Assembly: GCA_029204225.1 (NCBI GenBank)
Contig: CM055097.1
Coordinates: 12,296,631-12,360,630, forward strand
Direction of reading: 5' to 3'
DNA: 64,000 bases
Origin: Diphasiastrum complanatum
Taxonomy: Eukaryota; Streptophyta; Lycopodiopsida; Lycopodiales; Lycopodiaceae
Of this stretch, positions 24,715 to 37,008 are shown piece after piece. Both the position numbers and the translations under genes were made by a program. Numbering within the stretch: position 1 is the first letter of the stretch; every line of letters begins with the position of its first letter. The notes beneath the pieces were generated by a model that did no database searches, was not told the DNA's origin, and saw nothing but the letters and a program-made list of their open reading frames with translations.

Positions 24715-27179
24715 GTTAGAATACATGGATTACATTGGGTCTGTTAATTGATAGAAGCTTGTCCCTAGAGTTAATGCTCTTGGATCCAAAGGGGGATTCA
24801 AAGCTTATCATTAATTTGGAAGGATCAGAATGTAAGGTTGAGCCATGTTAATTTCTGTTTTAATCACAAGAGCATGTGTAAATCTGCGGTATCCATCCGA
24901 TAGGCATGCCAGTCATCCAAATGAATGGATTCTCTAGCTTTTGGGAAAAAAAGATAATATCCTATATGGATTATAGGACAACTAGATGGTCAGTGGATCT
25001 CTAGAATATTCAAATAAGGCGGTTAAGGGTTTTTTGGAAGGAAGAGCTGGTGGTTGGGACATCAGTCATTTTGGAAAGAAAATTGTAGGACTATAAAGAT
25101 CTGATTATCAATGGAGTGTTTTAGTACCTAGTCATGATATGGAAAAAAAAAAAAGAAAAACCATTGATAAGATGTGGGGTAAATTTTGAGGTTTAATCTA
25201 GATCCCAATGCGGTATCTCATTATTTACAAAACAGAGACCCTCAAATCTATTTTTCGCTTTTTTAATTAATCCTTCTTAGCATTTTTTGGATAAGATATT
25301 AGACTAGTTTATATGATTCTTTCCAGCATGAAGTTATTCTTCTGAAAGACTGTTATAGCGTATGAATTACTACTTGTGTGAATAGACTTGAAATTCAGAT
25401 AAATTCTAAGGTCAAAGTGTTTCAATTTCTTAAACCTAAGATATCTCTTTTGCATAAATGGATCTCAGAGAAATGATTGTACCGTCACTCGGGCTGAAAA
25501 TATTTGAAGAAAAAGTCTTGGTTGTAATAGAGTGAATTCTTTTGTGGAATGCACTTATTATTGACTTTTCATGGATTTGGATATTTTCATAATATCATCT
25601 TTCCAGTTAACTTTTATAGAAATTGATAATTTCTTTTAAAGAAGGGGTGAAGTGATGGGGTAAAATTCTATTTGAGGATCTGTTGGTTGTATAGTTTTCG
25701 GAAGAGAACTAGATATGGTATAGAAATGAGATTTTTCTAAAAGTGATTTTGGATAGATTCAGAGTAAGATACCTATTTGGAACTTTTCGAATACGAGGAA
25801 TTCTCTAGGGATCGTGTGGACAATCTGGAGTTAGAATAGGTTGAAATTTGAATCATTATCTATAAGTAGTACAGTAAAAGACCAAAAGTTGATAATTCCA
25901 TTTAAATTGGAATAGGAGTAAGTTTGATCAGAATTCAAGTCTGAGATGCCTGTATTAAATCAACCTAATCTTAGTTTGAGTACTAGGATTAGTGAGGGGT
26001 TGATTGAGTGGAAGAAATTATGTTGTTAGTGGTAAATTGGATTGGAAAACTGTGGGAGCGAATGTTATTCATCTTAGAGATTTCTCGGATATTGTTATTT
26101 ACTCATGAGAAATAGAATTTTTTTAGTAGCTGAGTTACAAGATTCTTGGTGAAATATGTGAGTAACATACGTGGATTTTGGATGAATCTGCTAGATAAGA
26201 ATGTGTTTATGTACTGGGTCATAGTGAGGTTATTCACATATGTGCACATTGAATCTTGTATGAATCTACAGTGTATTCTTGGTTGCTAGGGTTATCTGGT
26301 GCACTTAACCTAGTCGGTGAACATAAACATATGATCAAGTATTGTTGAAACAGATACTTGCAGAGTTAACAGATCTTTCTGTGAAAGACTTGTTGGTTAA
26401 CTAAAAAATGATTTGGATAAAGATCTTGATGTGGTGTTATACATGTATAACTAAGATCTACGCCAAGACATTTGGGATTTCTAAATCTCTAGCAATTAAC
26501 TTGAGTAATTGGGTTACTCTTGAGAAAGTTAAATCACAAAATGGACAGTGTGAAGGGAATTCACCAAGAACTGTTTGTTTATGTGTATTTCTTGTAAGAC
26601 ACATGATTAGTGATTCATCAATCAAAATTATGTGCATTGGACATACAATATTCTTGGTAGAGTATTCCTTGGTTAAGGAATAGATCAACGGTGATTGTAT
26701 CCCAGAGCGCTCAATTGGATAATGAATCATAATGGTTCCAAGATTGACAATTGAGTTTTTGATGAATTTAGTAGATCTTTCAATATCTAGATTTAGTTCT
26801 AGACTGTAAATATGAAGTTTTTGTGGATGAAGATGGTTTTGATATCATTTTGGTATGCTTTCTGTCCTTGACTACCTGATGGTTTGGAATTTGATAACTC
26901 ACATTTAAAGAATCCAGCTTGAGGAATATTCCTAAAAGCTAGTATTTTTCTAGTGGAAAATATTTTGGAATGATTCTTACATTTTTCCTGAGTTGTGTGT
27001 TAAACATAAACTCCAGAATCCTTTAGGAATTAAGTATGTTTTGAGATTCTAGAGAATTATGATTGACGAATCATAAGAATCTATTTATTTGTGATTGACA
27101 AATCATAAATGAATAACTTAATTGAAGGTTAATTCGGAAATGTGTTGAGTAATTCCCAGTTTACTAATTCAAAAAGACT
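24715..27179. other. Non-coding stretch with repeat R2 copy 2
   Basis: AT-rich sequence between truncated A and Penelope-like remains. Only 25042-25225 is recognised, as a second copy of the repeat at 5100-5285. The frame at 26408-26683 has no recognisable domain. Confidence 0.45.
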
Positions 27180-28060
27180 ATAGAAAAAGGTCTTAATCAT
27201 ATTACTTTGCAACATACATGCATACATAGTGTTGCTAATGAACTATATGATGGATGGATCAAACTTATCTAACTTCTACCTATTTATGCAATGATGGATG
27301 AAGAAACCATTTTAAAACATGCTGATATATGTAGACTTGCCGCTATTGAGTTCTTAAAAGAAAAAAGTTGGATTCAAGGGAATACTGTAACAATACAAAA
27401 AAAGATTGATGCCAACAATGAACGACAATGGCTAATCAAACATCTATGTATCAATGGTGTTGATAAAGCGCAACATAATCCATGCTTGATTTGTATTCAT
27501 CTTTACAAAATGCTTGTAATTGAAAGACTTGATAGTCAAAACTTTGAACCTTTCCCTGACTAATCAAACAATTATGTTTAGTACTCTCTAGAACATATAA
27601 AGGCAACTATGGGAAATATACTACCCGACGACTTCATTTATTCAAACGAACTTCCCTATCTTTTATCCACGTTCAAAGCTCATAAAAATTCTTTCAGATG
27701 GATCACAAATGCCCATGAGTGCTATTTTTCTGGACTCGCTAAATTCTTGACAGGAGTTTTTAGTATGCCGCATCCTTTCATCATCGACTCTTTTCCCTTG
27801 GCATGCGTTGGTGATTTTGATCGAATGCCAGCTTGGGCAAAAACATACAAGAGCTACATTAATAAGGATACAACTTTACTTTGGCAATGTGACTCCTCTG
27901 TCGACTTCTATCTCAAGATACCCAAGGACATTCAATGCATAAAAGCCATGGACATTTCTAAATGCTGTGAAAGTACAAAACTTTTGGGACCAAAATTGGA
28001 TCTTAAATGATCCACAAGAGTTATTATGTGCTTGCTTACCAATCTATTAGAAAACTGGTT
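27180..28060 (+). pseudogene. Penelope-like reverse transcriptase fragment 1
   Basis: Three pieces in order. A KGLNHIT-like start near 27190 is homologous to 49505-49650. A helical block is in the frame 27291-27563 (ILKHADICRLAAIEFLKEK). The frame 27609-28010 contains LPYLLSTFKAHKNSFRWITNA, followed by FSGLAKFLTGV. The latter resembles the K.HK....R.I....C....LSK.L. block of Penelope-like RTs. IQCIKAMDISKCCES corresponds to the Asp-containing RT motif A. No YxDD box or GIY-YIG endonuclease is found; the sequence degenerates before the adjoining minus-strand Copia. The class assignment is by motif pattern only. Confidence 0.5.
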
Positions 28061-28138
28061 ACCAAAAACTTGATCTAGATTGGCAATTTCACAAACAACA
28101 AGCAGTGCTAATGGAAATACAAATCATAGACATAAATC

Positions 28139-28190
28139 TATAGGCTGTAGTATGGCCTATAGGCTATAGTATGGCCTGCAAGCTATGTTT
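28139..28190 (+). repeat. 19-base tandem repeat
   Basis: TAGGCTGTAGTATGGCCTA is followed by TAGGCTATAGTATGGCCTG, then a partial third unit. Confidence 0.75.
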
Positions 28191-28470
28191 GAAGTCTTCA
28201 AAGTGTTGGTTTCATTTGAATCATCAAAAAACAATGTACATGAGAGTAGAAACTCGAGTTGCCAATGTGCTCCAAAAATAATCTATCTTCTCACTATGGA
28301 GAGATGGAATACATAGCAAAACTCACTTCCTTTGCTAAGTTAGGTGAATTTCCAACATATAATAAGGAAGTAGACTCAACTTTCTTGCCCTAAAATGAAA
28401 CCCTAGCCTAGATCCTAGAGTTATGCTTGGTAGGTGCATGGTTGGTAAAAATCTCATCACAAACCAAGGT

Positions 28471-29649
28471 CTAGATCCTATAAAGCAGGAATCTCTCCAT
28501 ATGGAATTTTTTCAACATAGAGTGAGCATATCTAGATTGGCATATAAAGACATGATTTTCATAAAAATCAATTTCTAGGCCTAGGATGTAATGCATCTCT
28601 CCTAGATCTTGCATTTTAAACTCACATCCAAGTGCTAGCTTGGTTTCATCAACTAGCTTGATACAACTTCCACAAAGAATAATGTCATCAACATAAATTA
28701 GAAGAATGACAATATTGCTATCAACAAACTTTAGATACATGGAAGGATCATAGTCACTAAGAGTAAATCCTAGTGAGATAAGAAAAGAGTTAAGTCTTAA
28801 ATACCATGATCTTGGTGCTTGCTTGAGTCCATAAAGACTTTTGAAGAGCAAGCACACTTTGGACTCATCCTTGATGAATCCTTGAGGTTGTTCCATATAG
28901 ATCTCCTCCTCAAGATAACCATTTAGAAAAGCATTGGATACATCTAATTGGAACACCTTCCACTTGAAAAAACAAGCAAGAGAAATAAAAATTCTTATTG
29001 TCACCATCTTTGCAACGGGTGCAAAGGTCTCCTCATAATCAAGACCATGGATTTGAGCAAATCCTTTGGCACATAATCTTGCTTTATGCTTGTTGATGGT
29101 GCCATCATGATTGAACTTGATCCGAAATACCCACTTGCAACCAATCACATGCTTGTTGGATGGAGGATCCACAAGCTCCCAAGTATTGTTGGTGATCAAT
29201 GCATCATACTCTTGCTTCATGGCATCATACCACACCTTGGTATTGAGTGCCTCTTGTACATTCTTTGGCTCTTCATGAGAGACATAAAAAACATAATTAG
29301 TGGAATCAAGATCCACTTGTTTGCCTTTGTCAACATATGAGAGCCTCTTAGGCTCGGATCTATCTCTCATGGATCTTCTTGGTGAAAAAATCCGAGGAGA
29401 GTCTTCTTCAAATCTCGACCCCATCACATCATGATTGTCTTCAAAATCAATAATTGATGATGCATCCATAGATTTCTTGATCTCGGCCTCTTCAAATGAT
29501 GAGTGTTGATCTTCATGAAAGACAACATCTCTACTTTCAATAACTTGAGAAGTAGAGAGTATAAAGACTCTATAGGCCTTCTTGGTGGATGAGTATCCAA
29601 CCATGATCCCTTTGCATGCACTAGGATCTTCCTTCTTCCTTGTTTCCAA
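28471..29649 (-). pseudogene. Copia element C: reverse transcriptase
   Basis: A 392-residue open frame. It starts in the integrase tail (METRKKEDPSACKGIMVGYSS, the conserved post-core segment), then passes through RT blocks: WYDAMKQEYDAL, NTWELVDPPSNKHVIGCKWV, ARLCAKGFAQ, DYEETFAPVAKM, FQLDVSNAFLNGYLEEEIYM, CLLFKSLYGLKQAPRSWY and the catalytic IYVDDIIL. It ends in FICQSRYAHSMLKKF. RNase H and the 3' LTR are missing because the element is truncated near 28400 next to the Penelope-like fragment. It overlaps the upstream frame by a frameshift. Confidence 0.9.
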
Positions 29650-30614
29650 GGGAATATGGACAAAGCATAAGCATCCAAAACTCTAAGGTGATCAATCTTA
29701 GGCTTCTTCAAAAAAAAGATTTCATATGGTGACTTTCCTCCAAGAGCTATATGTGGGAGCCTATTGCAAAGATAATTTGCACAATTAATGGCTTCTCCCC
29801 AAAAATCTTTGGGCAAAGATGCCTCAATTCTCATAGATTTTGCACATTCACATAGAGATCTATTCTTTCTCTCAGCCACTCCAATTTGAGATGGAGAGTA
29901 GGCACAAGAAAACTCTCTTTTAATGCCTTCAAGCTCACAAAAAACCTGAAATTTATTGGAGATATATTCACCACCTCCATCACTTCTAAGAGCCTTAATC
30001 TTGAATGAGAATTGCTTCTCTACATAAGTTTTGAAAATAAGGAAATGATCAAACATCATAGATTTTGAAGCAAGAAGATATATCCAAGTGAATCTTGTGT
30101 AAACATCAATGAAAGTAACAAAACAAGTGGCTCCTCCCTTGCTTGTAGTTGATGAGAAATGCACATCCAAGTGGATTAAATCCAAAGGATGCTTGCTTTT
30201 GATAGAAGATCTTGTAAATGGCTTTTTGTGAGATTTAGCAATAGCACAAGCCTCACAAGGCTTGATCTTCTTGGAGAGTGACTTTGGCAAGCCAATAGCT
30301 TTGGCTTCTTTGATCATAGAGAGCATGGATTTGTAGTTGAGATGTCCCAACCTCCTATGCCATAATTCCTCCATAGAGAGCTTGTTCACAAGAGCAACAT
30401 TACAAGCATTCACATACTCATTTGGATCTAGTTTATAGATGCCACCAAATCTAGATCCTAATGCAAGTATCTCATCATTCTTTTTGATAGTGCAAGTATC
30501 AACATTGAATTTTACATTGGCCATTATCAAGCAATTGGCCAACAATAATAAGATTCTTGGTAAGCTTAGGTACATAAAGAACTCTAGAGAGAGAAAGAAC
30601 TTCAGAGGATGCAA
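29424..30614 (-). pseudogene. Copia element C: GAG-pre-integrase and integrase
   Basis: The open frame contains LWHRRLGHLNYKSM (pre-integrase), the zinc-binding CEACAIAKSHKKPF, and the integrase core. The core shows DVHFSSTTSKGG, FVTFIDVYTRFTWIYLL, the second Asp in LRSDGGGEYIS, and the Glu region GVAERKNRSLCECAKS. All three catalytic positions look conserved. The frame shifts near 29650 before the RT part. Confidence 0.9.
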
Positions 30615-30810
30615 GCTTCAAGGGAATGTTCCCTATGCCTTCAATAGGACATTCAAAATCATTTGCAGTGTATATTGATTTCTTGACTCCATCATAAGGT
30701 GCAATAGAAGAGAAAGAGTCCTTGGAGCTACACATATGTGAAGAGGCTCCACTATCAATATACCATAGGCCGTCCTTCTTGAAAGGAGTAGATGAGAAAC
30801 TAGAGACCAT
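30499..30810 (-). pseudogene. Copia element C: protease
   Basis: LWYIDSGASSHMCSSKDSF carries the retropepsin DSG. It is followed by the VLYVPKLTKNLI block and is in a different frame from both neighbours. Confidence 0.85.
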
Positions 30811-30826
30811 AAGAGATTCCTCTCCA

Positions 30827-31762
30827 TCACTTGCAATAGTGGTTCCTTCTCATTGGTAGTATTGGCTTGCTTGAGTTGATTCTTCTTTTTGAAGCAATTG
30901 GTGGCAGACCTTTCTTGCCACAATAAAAGCACTTGATCTTCTTCTTCTTGAGCTTGGATGCTGAAGCATTAGAGGAATCGTCTTCCTCCTCATCTTTGTC
31001 TTTGGATTTGACTTTGTCCTTGCTTGAGGATTGTTGATGTTGGTTCTTGCTCCTCCCTTTGTGCTTATCCTTGGCAAAGAGAGCTTTGCCATCATTATGA
31101 GTGAGAGAAAGCTTGTCCATCCTCAAGAGCTTGTACTCTTGTCTTGATTCTTCTGAAATTAGCACACTTTGGAGAGCCTCCAAACTTGGTAGCTCCTCCT
31201 TAATGGCATAGGATTGGACAAGGTTATCAAATTCACTTCTCAAGCCATTGAGAATGACTTGAACTAGCTCATTTTGATTGATGGAATCACCAATGCAAGC
31301 AAGCTTTCTATGAATATCTTTTACTCTCAAAACATAACTAGATGCACTCTCATCACTCTTTTGGCTACTTTGAAATATTTGATTCCTAAGAGTGAGAAGC
31401 CTAGAGGTATTCTTAGCCTCATAGATAGTCTTGAGACAATCCCAAGCTTCTTTGGCTGTTGTACAAGTACCTATCTCCCTCAATATCTCATTAGAGACAT
31501 TCATCTTAATGTAGTGGAGAGCCATCCTAGCTCTCTTTTTGTATTTTTGAACCTCTTGAAGAACTTGTGGTTCTTCTTCAAGGCCAAGAACTATGTCCAT
31601 CACGTCTTGAAGGATCAAGATGGTCTCCATCCTCATTTTCCAAATTGAATAATTTGAAGTGGTCAATCTTTCACTTGGTTCCAACAAGGATGAACCCATT
31701 GAAGACATTTGAAGTGAAGAAAACTCAAATAATGAACAATAAATGTTGTTACACACTTTCAA
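30827..31762 (-). pseudogene. Copia element C: gag (UBN2 domain)
   Basis: A 311-residue frame that begins upstream of SSLLEPSERLTTSNYSIWKMR, the usual Copia Gag start. It contains the UBN2 core (ALHYIKMNVSNEILREI, AKEAWDCLKTIYEAKN, LKVILNGL-like NELVQVILNGLRSEF). It ends with a Lys/Asp/Glu-rich tract and the first half of a zinc knuckle, CFYCGKKG, where a frameshift destroys the remaining Cys/His. It is the longest intact gag in the window. Confidence 0.88.
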
Positions 31763-31779
31763 TAGGATCCAATAATTGA

Positions 31780-32453
31780 GTACTATCTCCTCCTATGAAA
31801 GATCTTGCAACTATTTGTGAATTAATTCTCACTAGCTACTCAAATTTCTCTAAAACGAGATCTATTTCACATCAAATGATGGAGTATAGGCAAAGTTAGG
31901 ATCTAACACTCTTAGCACGTGTGAAATACACTAAGAAACCAAATTTGACTCAAATACAATGATATTGCATGAAACAAAATGGCTGAGATCTCAAAACAGT
32001 GCCTAGATCACATATAGATGAGATTGGCAAGCATACAACTATGATTTTGGATCAAACAAGCAATCTCTTGACCAAACCAAATGTGTCCACCCAGTTCTAG
32101 GTGCCCTACCTAACCCTCTTCAACAGCTTATAACTTTTGATTGGCTCAACCAAATGGAATGAAACTGATTGCAACAGAAACTAGACAAAAATAGCTTCAA
32201 AACAAGCTATCAAGCAAGATAAATGGATCAAACATGAGAGAGAACTTCCAAACTGAAATTGGATGTTCCTCACACGTGTCTGAGCACCTGATTCTGTACA
32301 GTACTAGGTCAGACCCAATCAATGTCCTTTTGATTTCTTTTGATCCAAGATTGAACAAGATAGCTAGGAAAATGGGCCTTGACAACTTCTAGCTCAAGAT
32401 TGATGAAATTTTTTTCACTTAGATGGATCAAAATGCATGGTAACCTTAGGTAG
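31780..32453 (-). other. Copia element C: 5' untranslated leader
   Basis: A non-coding interval between the gag start and the primer-binding site. CACACGTGTC occurs at 32271. Confidence 0.55.
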
Positions 32454-32465
32454 GCTCTGATACCA
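32454..32465 (-). promoter_or_regulatory. Copia element C primer-binding site
   Basis: On the minus strand it reads TGGTATCAGAGC, complementary to the 3' end of initiator-Met tRNA, and directly adjoins the LTR end. Confidence 0.9.
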
Positions 32466-33060
32466 TGTTGAATTTCACACGTGTGGACTATCCACTACAT
32501 GTACTTGTGATCTCCTAAGGTGTGTAGATGCACCAAGATCAAGACTAGATTGAGATCTGACCTTGCCTCAATTGAATAATATGTTTTGAAAGTTGAAAAT
32601 CTAGCAAGCAAATTCATGTGAATTTTTCAAATTCATTGTCTTCCATGGGAACTATTGGGTGGTTGGTAGTGAGGGCTGCATGCACCTCAGTTGGTAGCAT
32701 AGAGGTGGCTACAAGAGCTTCTTTTGGAGATCAATGGTAATTTCATGTGAAATTAACAGATGACCTCTATGAAACAAACTAATCAATCATCATAAATTTG
32801 AGACGTTGAAATTTTTATAGCAAAAAGTTTGATAAGTGCATATGCACGTACCTAGAGAAACATCCACTACTTGAACTTAAAGCAACATGCACCTTAAAAT
32901 AGGAGTCGTTGAAGAGTTTGGGAGATGGATTCAAAAGCTTTGAGTGCTCCAAACTTAGAGCACAAATTGCCACATCTTCCAAGCTTGCATCCACTTCGAC
33001 TGCAATGAACCTTGCTTCTTCATCGTTCCAAACAACTATTTATCTCTAGACGCGCCATCT
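32466..33060 (-). repeat. Copia element C 5' LTR (outer end uncertain)
   Basis: The inner end is exact: plus-strand TGTTGAATTTCACACGTGTGG begins right after the primer-binding site. About the first 110 bases recur at 50279-50390. The outer end could not be fixed; 33060 is a guess. No matching 3' LTR exists because the element is truncated. Confidence 0.5.
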
Positions 33061-33631
33061 TCTAAAAGTTTGAAGCAAGTCTAGAATCTAGACCCTCAAG
33101 TTCATGCATCATCTTTTTGTTGCATGCATAAATTTTGTTTGCTACTACACGCTACATGCTATTGAGTGTATACAAAAATAGTGCATGTATACAACTGCAA
33201 TTTTTATGCTATGCATCATGGTGCAAACCTCAAACTTTGAGATTGCCTTTAAAAATTCATCCCTTAACGTTGACTTTCTTCCAACTCCATTGACCAAACT
33301 TGACACATAGTATTGCCTTTGCAAGGCAAGGCCAAAAATTTGACATCCATAATTTTTCTAAAGATCATCTTGATGCTAGTGTGGCTCGACAATAGGACCT
33401 ACTGCTATGTCCATGACCAATAAGTAGGATTCAGTGTACTCCTAGCCTTGGATACACGGTACTTCAGTAAATCAAGCTGTTAGTTATGCCACGTCATACT
33501 GGATGTGACCCGAAAGTAACTAATATCCTTGTGAGGCCCAGAACACACTAAATGGAATTTAGACAAGGTTTGAGACAGTGTATGCATGTGTAGAGTTATC
33601 AATAGCAATTCTATGAATAGTTGGTCCATGC
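33060..33631. other. Non-coding stretch
   Basis: No gene or recognisable element is seen between the Copia C LTR and repeat R1. Confidence 0.4.
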
Positions 33632-33922
33632 TTAAGACTCTATTCTAGGTGAATCTATGTATAGAGAACTTAGGGCTATGCATGGCTATGTGCCCAGGTT
33701 GCTTTTGGCTCTATATATTGAGGCCAAACTCGCCCTACTCCTCATTGTGATCATTGATTCAATGCCAGTGTTTCACTCTACATTCATGCTTCTTGTTCCT
33801 TGGCTTGGGGGTGAAGCTTCTAGAGTTGATTGGTTGCTTTTACTTGGTTGGGTGGTTGCTCCATAGTGTGCTTTCCATTGTGTATTGTCTTGTAAGCGGA
33901 ATCTTAGGGAGCTTCCCTTACA
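33632..33922 (+). repeat. Dispersed repeat R1, copy 1
   Basis: About 290 bases align closely with 58224-58518 in the same orientation, from ACTCTATTCTAGGTGAATC to GGAGCTTCCCTTACA. It has no coding potential that survives both copies. It includes a TATATATTG-like segment, so an LTR fragment is possible. Confidence 0.75.
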
Positions 33923-34770
33923 CCTACCATAATATATTTACATTGGGACTCCAAATAACTATGTCTAGTTTGTAAAGTTTCTAGTGATAGGACAAGACCC
34001 TGAAAGAGTAATTTTGAGGGAACTTGGTCTCCACCGTCGTAGGTCCTAATGAAGGTTGGTTCACAAAGTGGAGTTTGAATTCATTGCATGAGGTTTGGAA
34101 AGTGAAGATTGAATCCATTGCATACAAGTGTATGTTCCTTGTTCTTGGGTTGAGGCTCTTAAAAAACATATCAAACTTCAAATGGCATGATGACCACATC
34201 TCTCATTTAGGGTGTCACCCACCATAGAAATATTCCTTTTTTCCACCCTTTTGTAGGCTTTGTTTGAGAGGATCCACATGGAGTTGAATTCCAATCTCTC
34301 ACACCTAGTTATATCGTTCTCTTTACTGACACCCTAATTTTAACGAAACCCAAGATTTTCAAGCTTTTCATTTTGAATGTGTCACTAACTCATGTTATGG
34401 ACATTGATAATATATATTTATAAGATTTCAATCAAAACTGCATTTTTGTTAAGAGATTAAGTGAAACCCTCGTGCCCATCAAAGAGAACTCATTGACATA
34501 AGTTGGTCAAAACCCTAAATACACTTGGACCAATCAAAGAATCTCCTTTTCTCTAAAGCAACATTTGGCCACAGCAATCACAACATTCTTGATCTTATTC
34601 CTCTCTCAATATATACTCGAATGATTCTCCTCCTCTTTCCTTTTTCTCTATTTGCACACAGTTGAAAGAGTTTGCAGTTGGTGGTGTGGGCAGTAGGTGG
34701 AGATTCTACTCAGCTTACGATGATCAAATGTATGATTTAATGACAAAAACATGTCTGGGATTTTCTGAAA

Positions 34771-34892
34771 TAACAGCACTATCTAATAGGTTTATACATT
34801 ATTTCACCTGCGCTTATGTTTCAGATTTTATGATATTACAGCACTTTCTAGATTCTAACGTAGATAAGTTTATACAATATTTCACCTGCGCT
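34771..34892 (+). repeat. Diverged tandem duplication upstream of the GDSL gene
   Basis: Units at 34771-34814 and 34836-34892 share ACAGCACT.TCTA, then TTTATACA.TATTTCACCTGCGCT. They lie within a short open frame (34662-34916) about 90 bases before the GDSL start codon, probably promoter or 5' untranslated sequence. The translated repeat (FI.YFTCA) is likely incidental. Confidence 0.7.
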
Positions 34893-34978
34893 CAGTTTGG
34901 ATCAATCTCCGAATGAAATCCCCGCTTGCAATTGAATGAGCTTGAAGGAGAAACATCAATCTGTACAATTACACTATA

Positions 34979-36627
34979 ATGGGTGGTGCAATCGGTCATC
35001 GTTTGTTGATGTCTGCCTTTGTTACAATTTTTCTTTTTGGTAAGTCTGTTAACATAGAAATAAGTCTGTATGGCGAGCTTTAAGACGAAATCTCAGCCCT
35101 TTTCATTATTGATAACTTACTTCATCTCAGGGAAGACTTGAAAATGTCATGATTATTTAATTTATAGCAGCCTCTTTGCAGGCACTGCACATAGTGCAAT
35201 ACCGTTGTTTGTGTTTGGAGACTCATATGTTGACACGGGAAACCACAATCATTCCGCCGCTTAATGGAGATATCCTTACGGAATGACGTGGCCTCATCAT
35301 CCTTCGGGTCGCTACTCAAATGGTCGTCTTCTCACAGACTTTGTGGGTATGCCGATCTACTTAACACTTTCAGCATAAGTTTCATTATCTGTTTTCTCAA
35401 ATATATACTAAGCAATTTTTTTTCAGCGCATCGTGCACTAATTTCGGTTCTTTAACACTTTCAATTTTGTAGCAAAGGCAATGGGAAATAAATCAACGAA
35501 ACCTTACAGATTGTACACCAGGTCTAGCCGCAGTTTACATAAAACTGTCAAATACGGCCTGAACTTTGCAGTTGCCGGCAGTGGAGTTTTTGAAGCTTAC
35601 AACCCCCTGAACTTCAGCGTTCAAGTCGACCAGCTCAAAAGCGTGCTACAGACTATACCGCCAAAATTGCTTTCTCTGCAACATACTCTAGTCCTTGTGT
35701 CTATTAACGGAAATGATTACGGTTATTTCTTAGCAACAAATGGCAGTTTCAAGGTCCTGTTCGTTCATCTTGCCATTTACAGACCTAGAAAGCATGTTAC
35801 TCTAAGCAGTTCTTTTGCATTCGTAGGTCAATTTTAGTACTGGTTTAGGCTTTGATGGAACAATCCATGAACGGTGCAAATTTGCAAAAGGAATTCATTC
35901 AAAGTTTTATGCTCTTTAGGAATTACCAGTCTATGTGGCAAGAGTCGTCAGCGAGATTATCAGAAATATCCAAAGGCTTTATGGTTTGGGATTGAGAAGA
36001 TTTGTTCTAGGGAACCTTGGGACTCTGGAATGTCTACCCGATGAAACTGACAAAGTTGCATACAAGAGTTGTGTACCTACTTATCATCCTATGATTCAAT
36101 ACCATAATCGGTTACTTGCCCAAGAGCTGAACACAACGTTTGCAGCTTTGAAAGGCGCAGACTTCTTCATGTTGGATCAGTATAGAGCATTCTCAACAGT
36201 CATCGCCAACCCATCTCCCTTTGGTAAGCCCTAGCTTCTGTATTTTTGCATAACGTTACAAAAATTGTTATGAAATTTTGTTCAACTTCTAATCAGATTT
36301 TAACAGTATGGTGACAATTTTTTATTGATTGTTGCTGCAGGTATCAAGCACAGGCTGCAGCCTTGCTGCGCTCCAAAACCAGGAACAAATGGTAGTTGTG
36401 GGCAAGCAGATGTAAACGGAGAGCCTTTGTATGATGTTTGTTCCAATCCAGAAACCCATTTGTTTTGGGATGAAGGGCATCCCAGTCAAGCCGGTTGGAA
36501 TGCTCTAGCATCAATTTCCTTTGTGCAAGAGAACTCCTGCCACAATAATTTCCCAAATCTTGCAGCATGGCTACAAAATGGAACCACATCTCAACATTTT
36601 GTGCATCATCATCATCCTCACCAATGA
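34979..36627 (+). pseudogene. GDSL esterase/lipase, five exons, one premature stop
   Basis: A secreted serine hydrolase of the plant GDSL family. Exons 34979-35039, 35182-35346, 35473-35753, 35920-36223 and 36341-36627 have good GT-AG borders and sum to 366 codons, a normal family length. Residues 1-25 form a hydrophobic signal peptide. Block I, FVFGDSYVDTGN, carries the nucleophile Ser35. GNDYG in exon 3 is the oxyanion Asn block. WDEGHPSQAGW in exon 5 has Asp314 and His317. Exon 5 has the usual Cys-rich segment (QPCCAPKPGTNGSCG) and ends in a His-rich tail. The only lesion is TAA at 35262-35264, codon 48, just after block I. Either the gene was silenced recently or the base is an assembly error or allele. 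Otherwise it looks functional. Confidence 0.82.
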
Positions 36628-37008
36628 CTAGGCCCACACCAATGATATGAGAGTGCCACCAGCACTAAGTTTTTGTCCTTGTCCCAGTACTATAAGCTAT
36701 TTGCTAAAAGTTGAGATGTCACTCATAGTGAGTTTGAGCATTATAAATAATTGTCTTTTAGTTTATTAGTATTTATAAAATCCAAACTTTTGGTTTTTAA
36801 AGATTAGAAGACTCTCTTGATGTATATAGATCACCTTCTTTTTGTCAACTAGATATTATATGGATAATTGCTAACCCTTTTGCTTTCAGTAGTACTAGCT
36901 TGTAGAAAACTTTTTTTTTTAACCTAACAAAAAGCGTATAAAAAATAAATCTTGCAGGCCTTTTAACAACCCATGGGCCAAAAGACTATGATTTTATATG
37001 GAGAAGGC
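36628..37008. other. GDSL 3' flank
   Basis: AT-rich 3' flanking sequence between the GDSL stop and the truncated end of Copia F. No further gene is seen. Confidence 0.5.
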
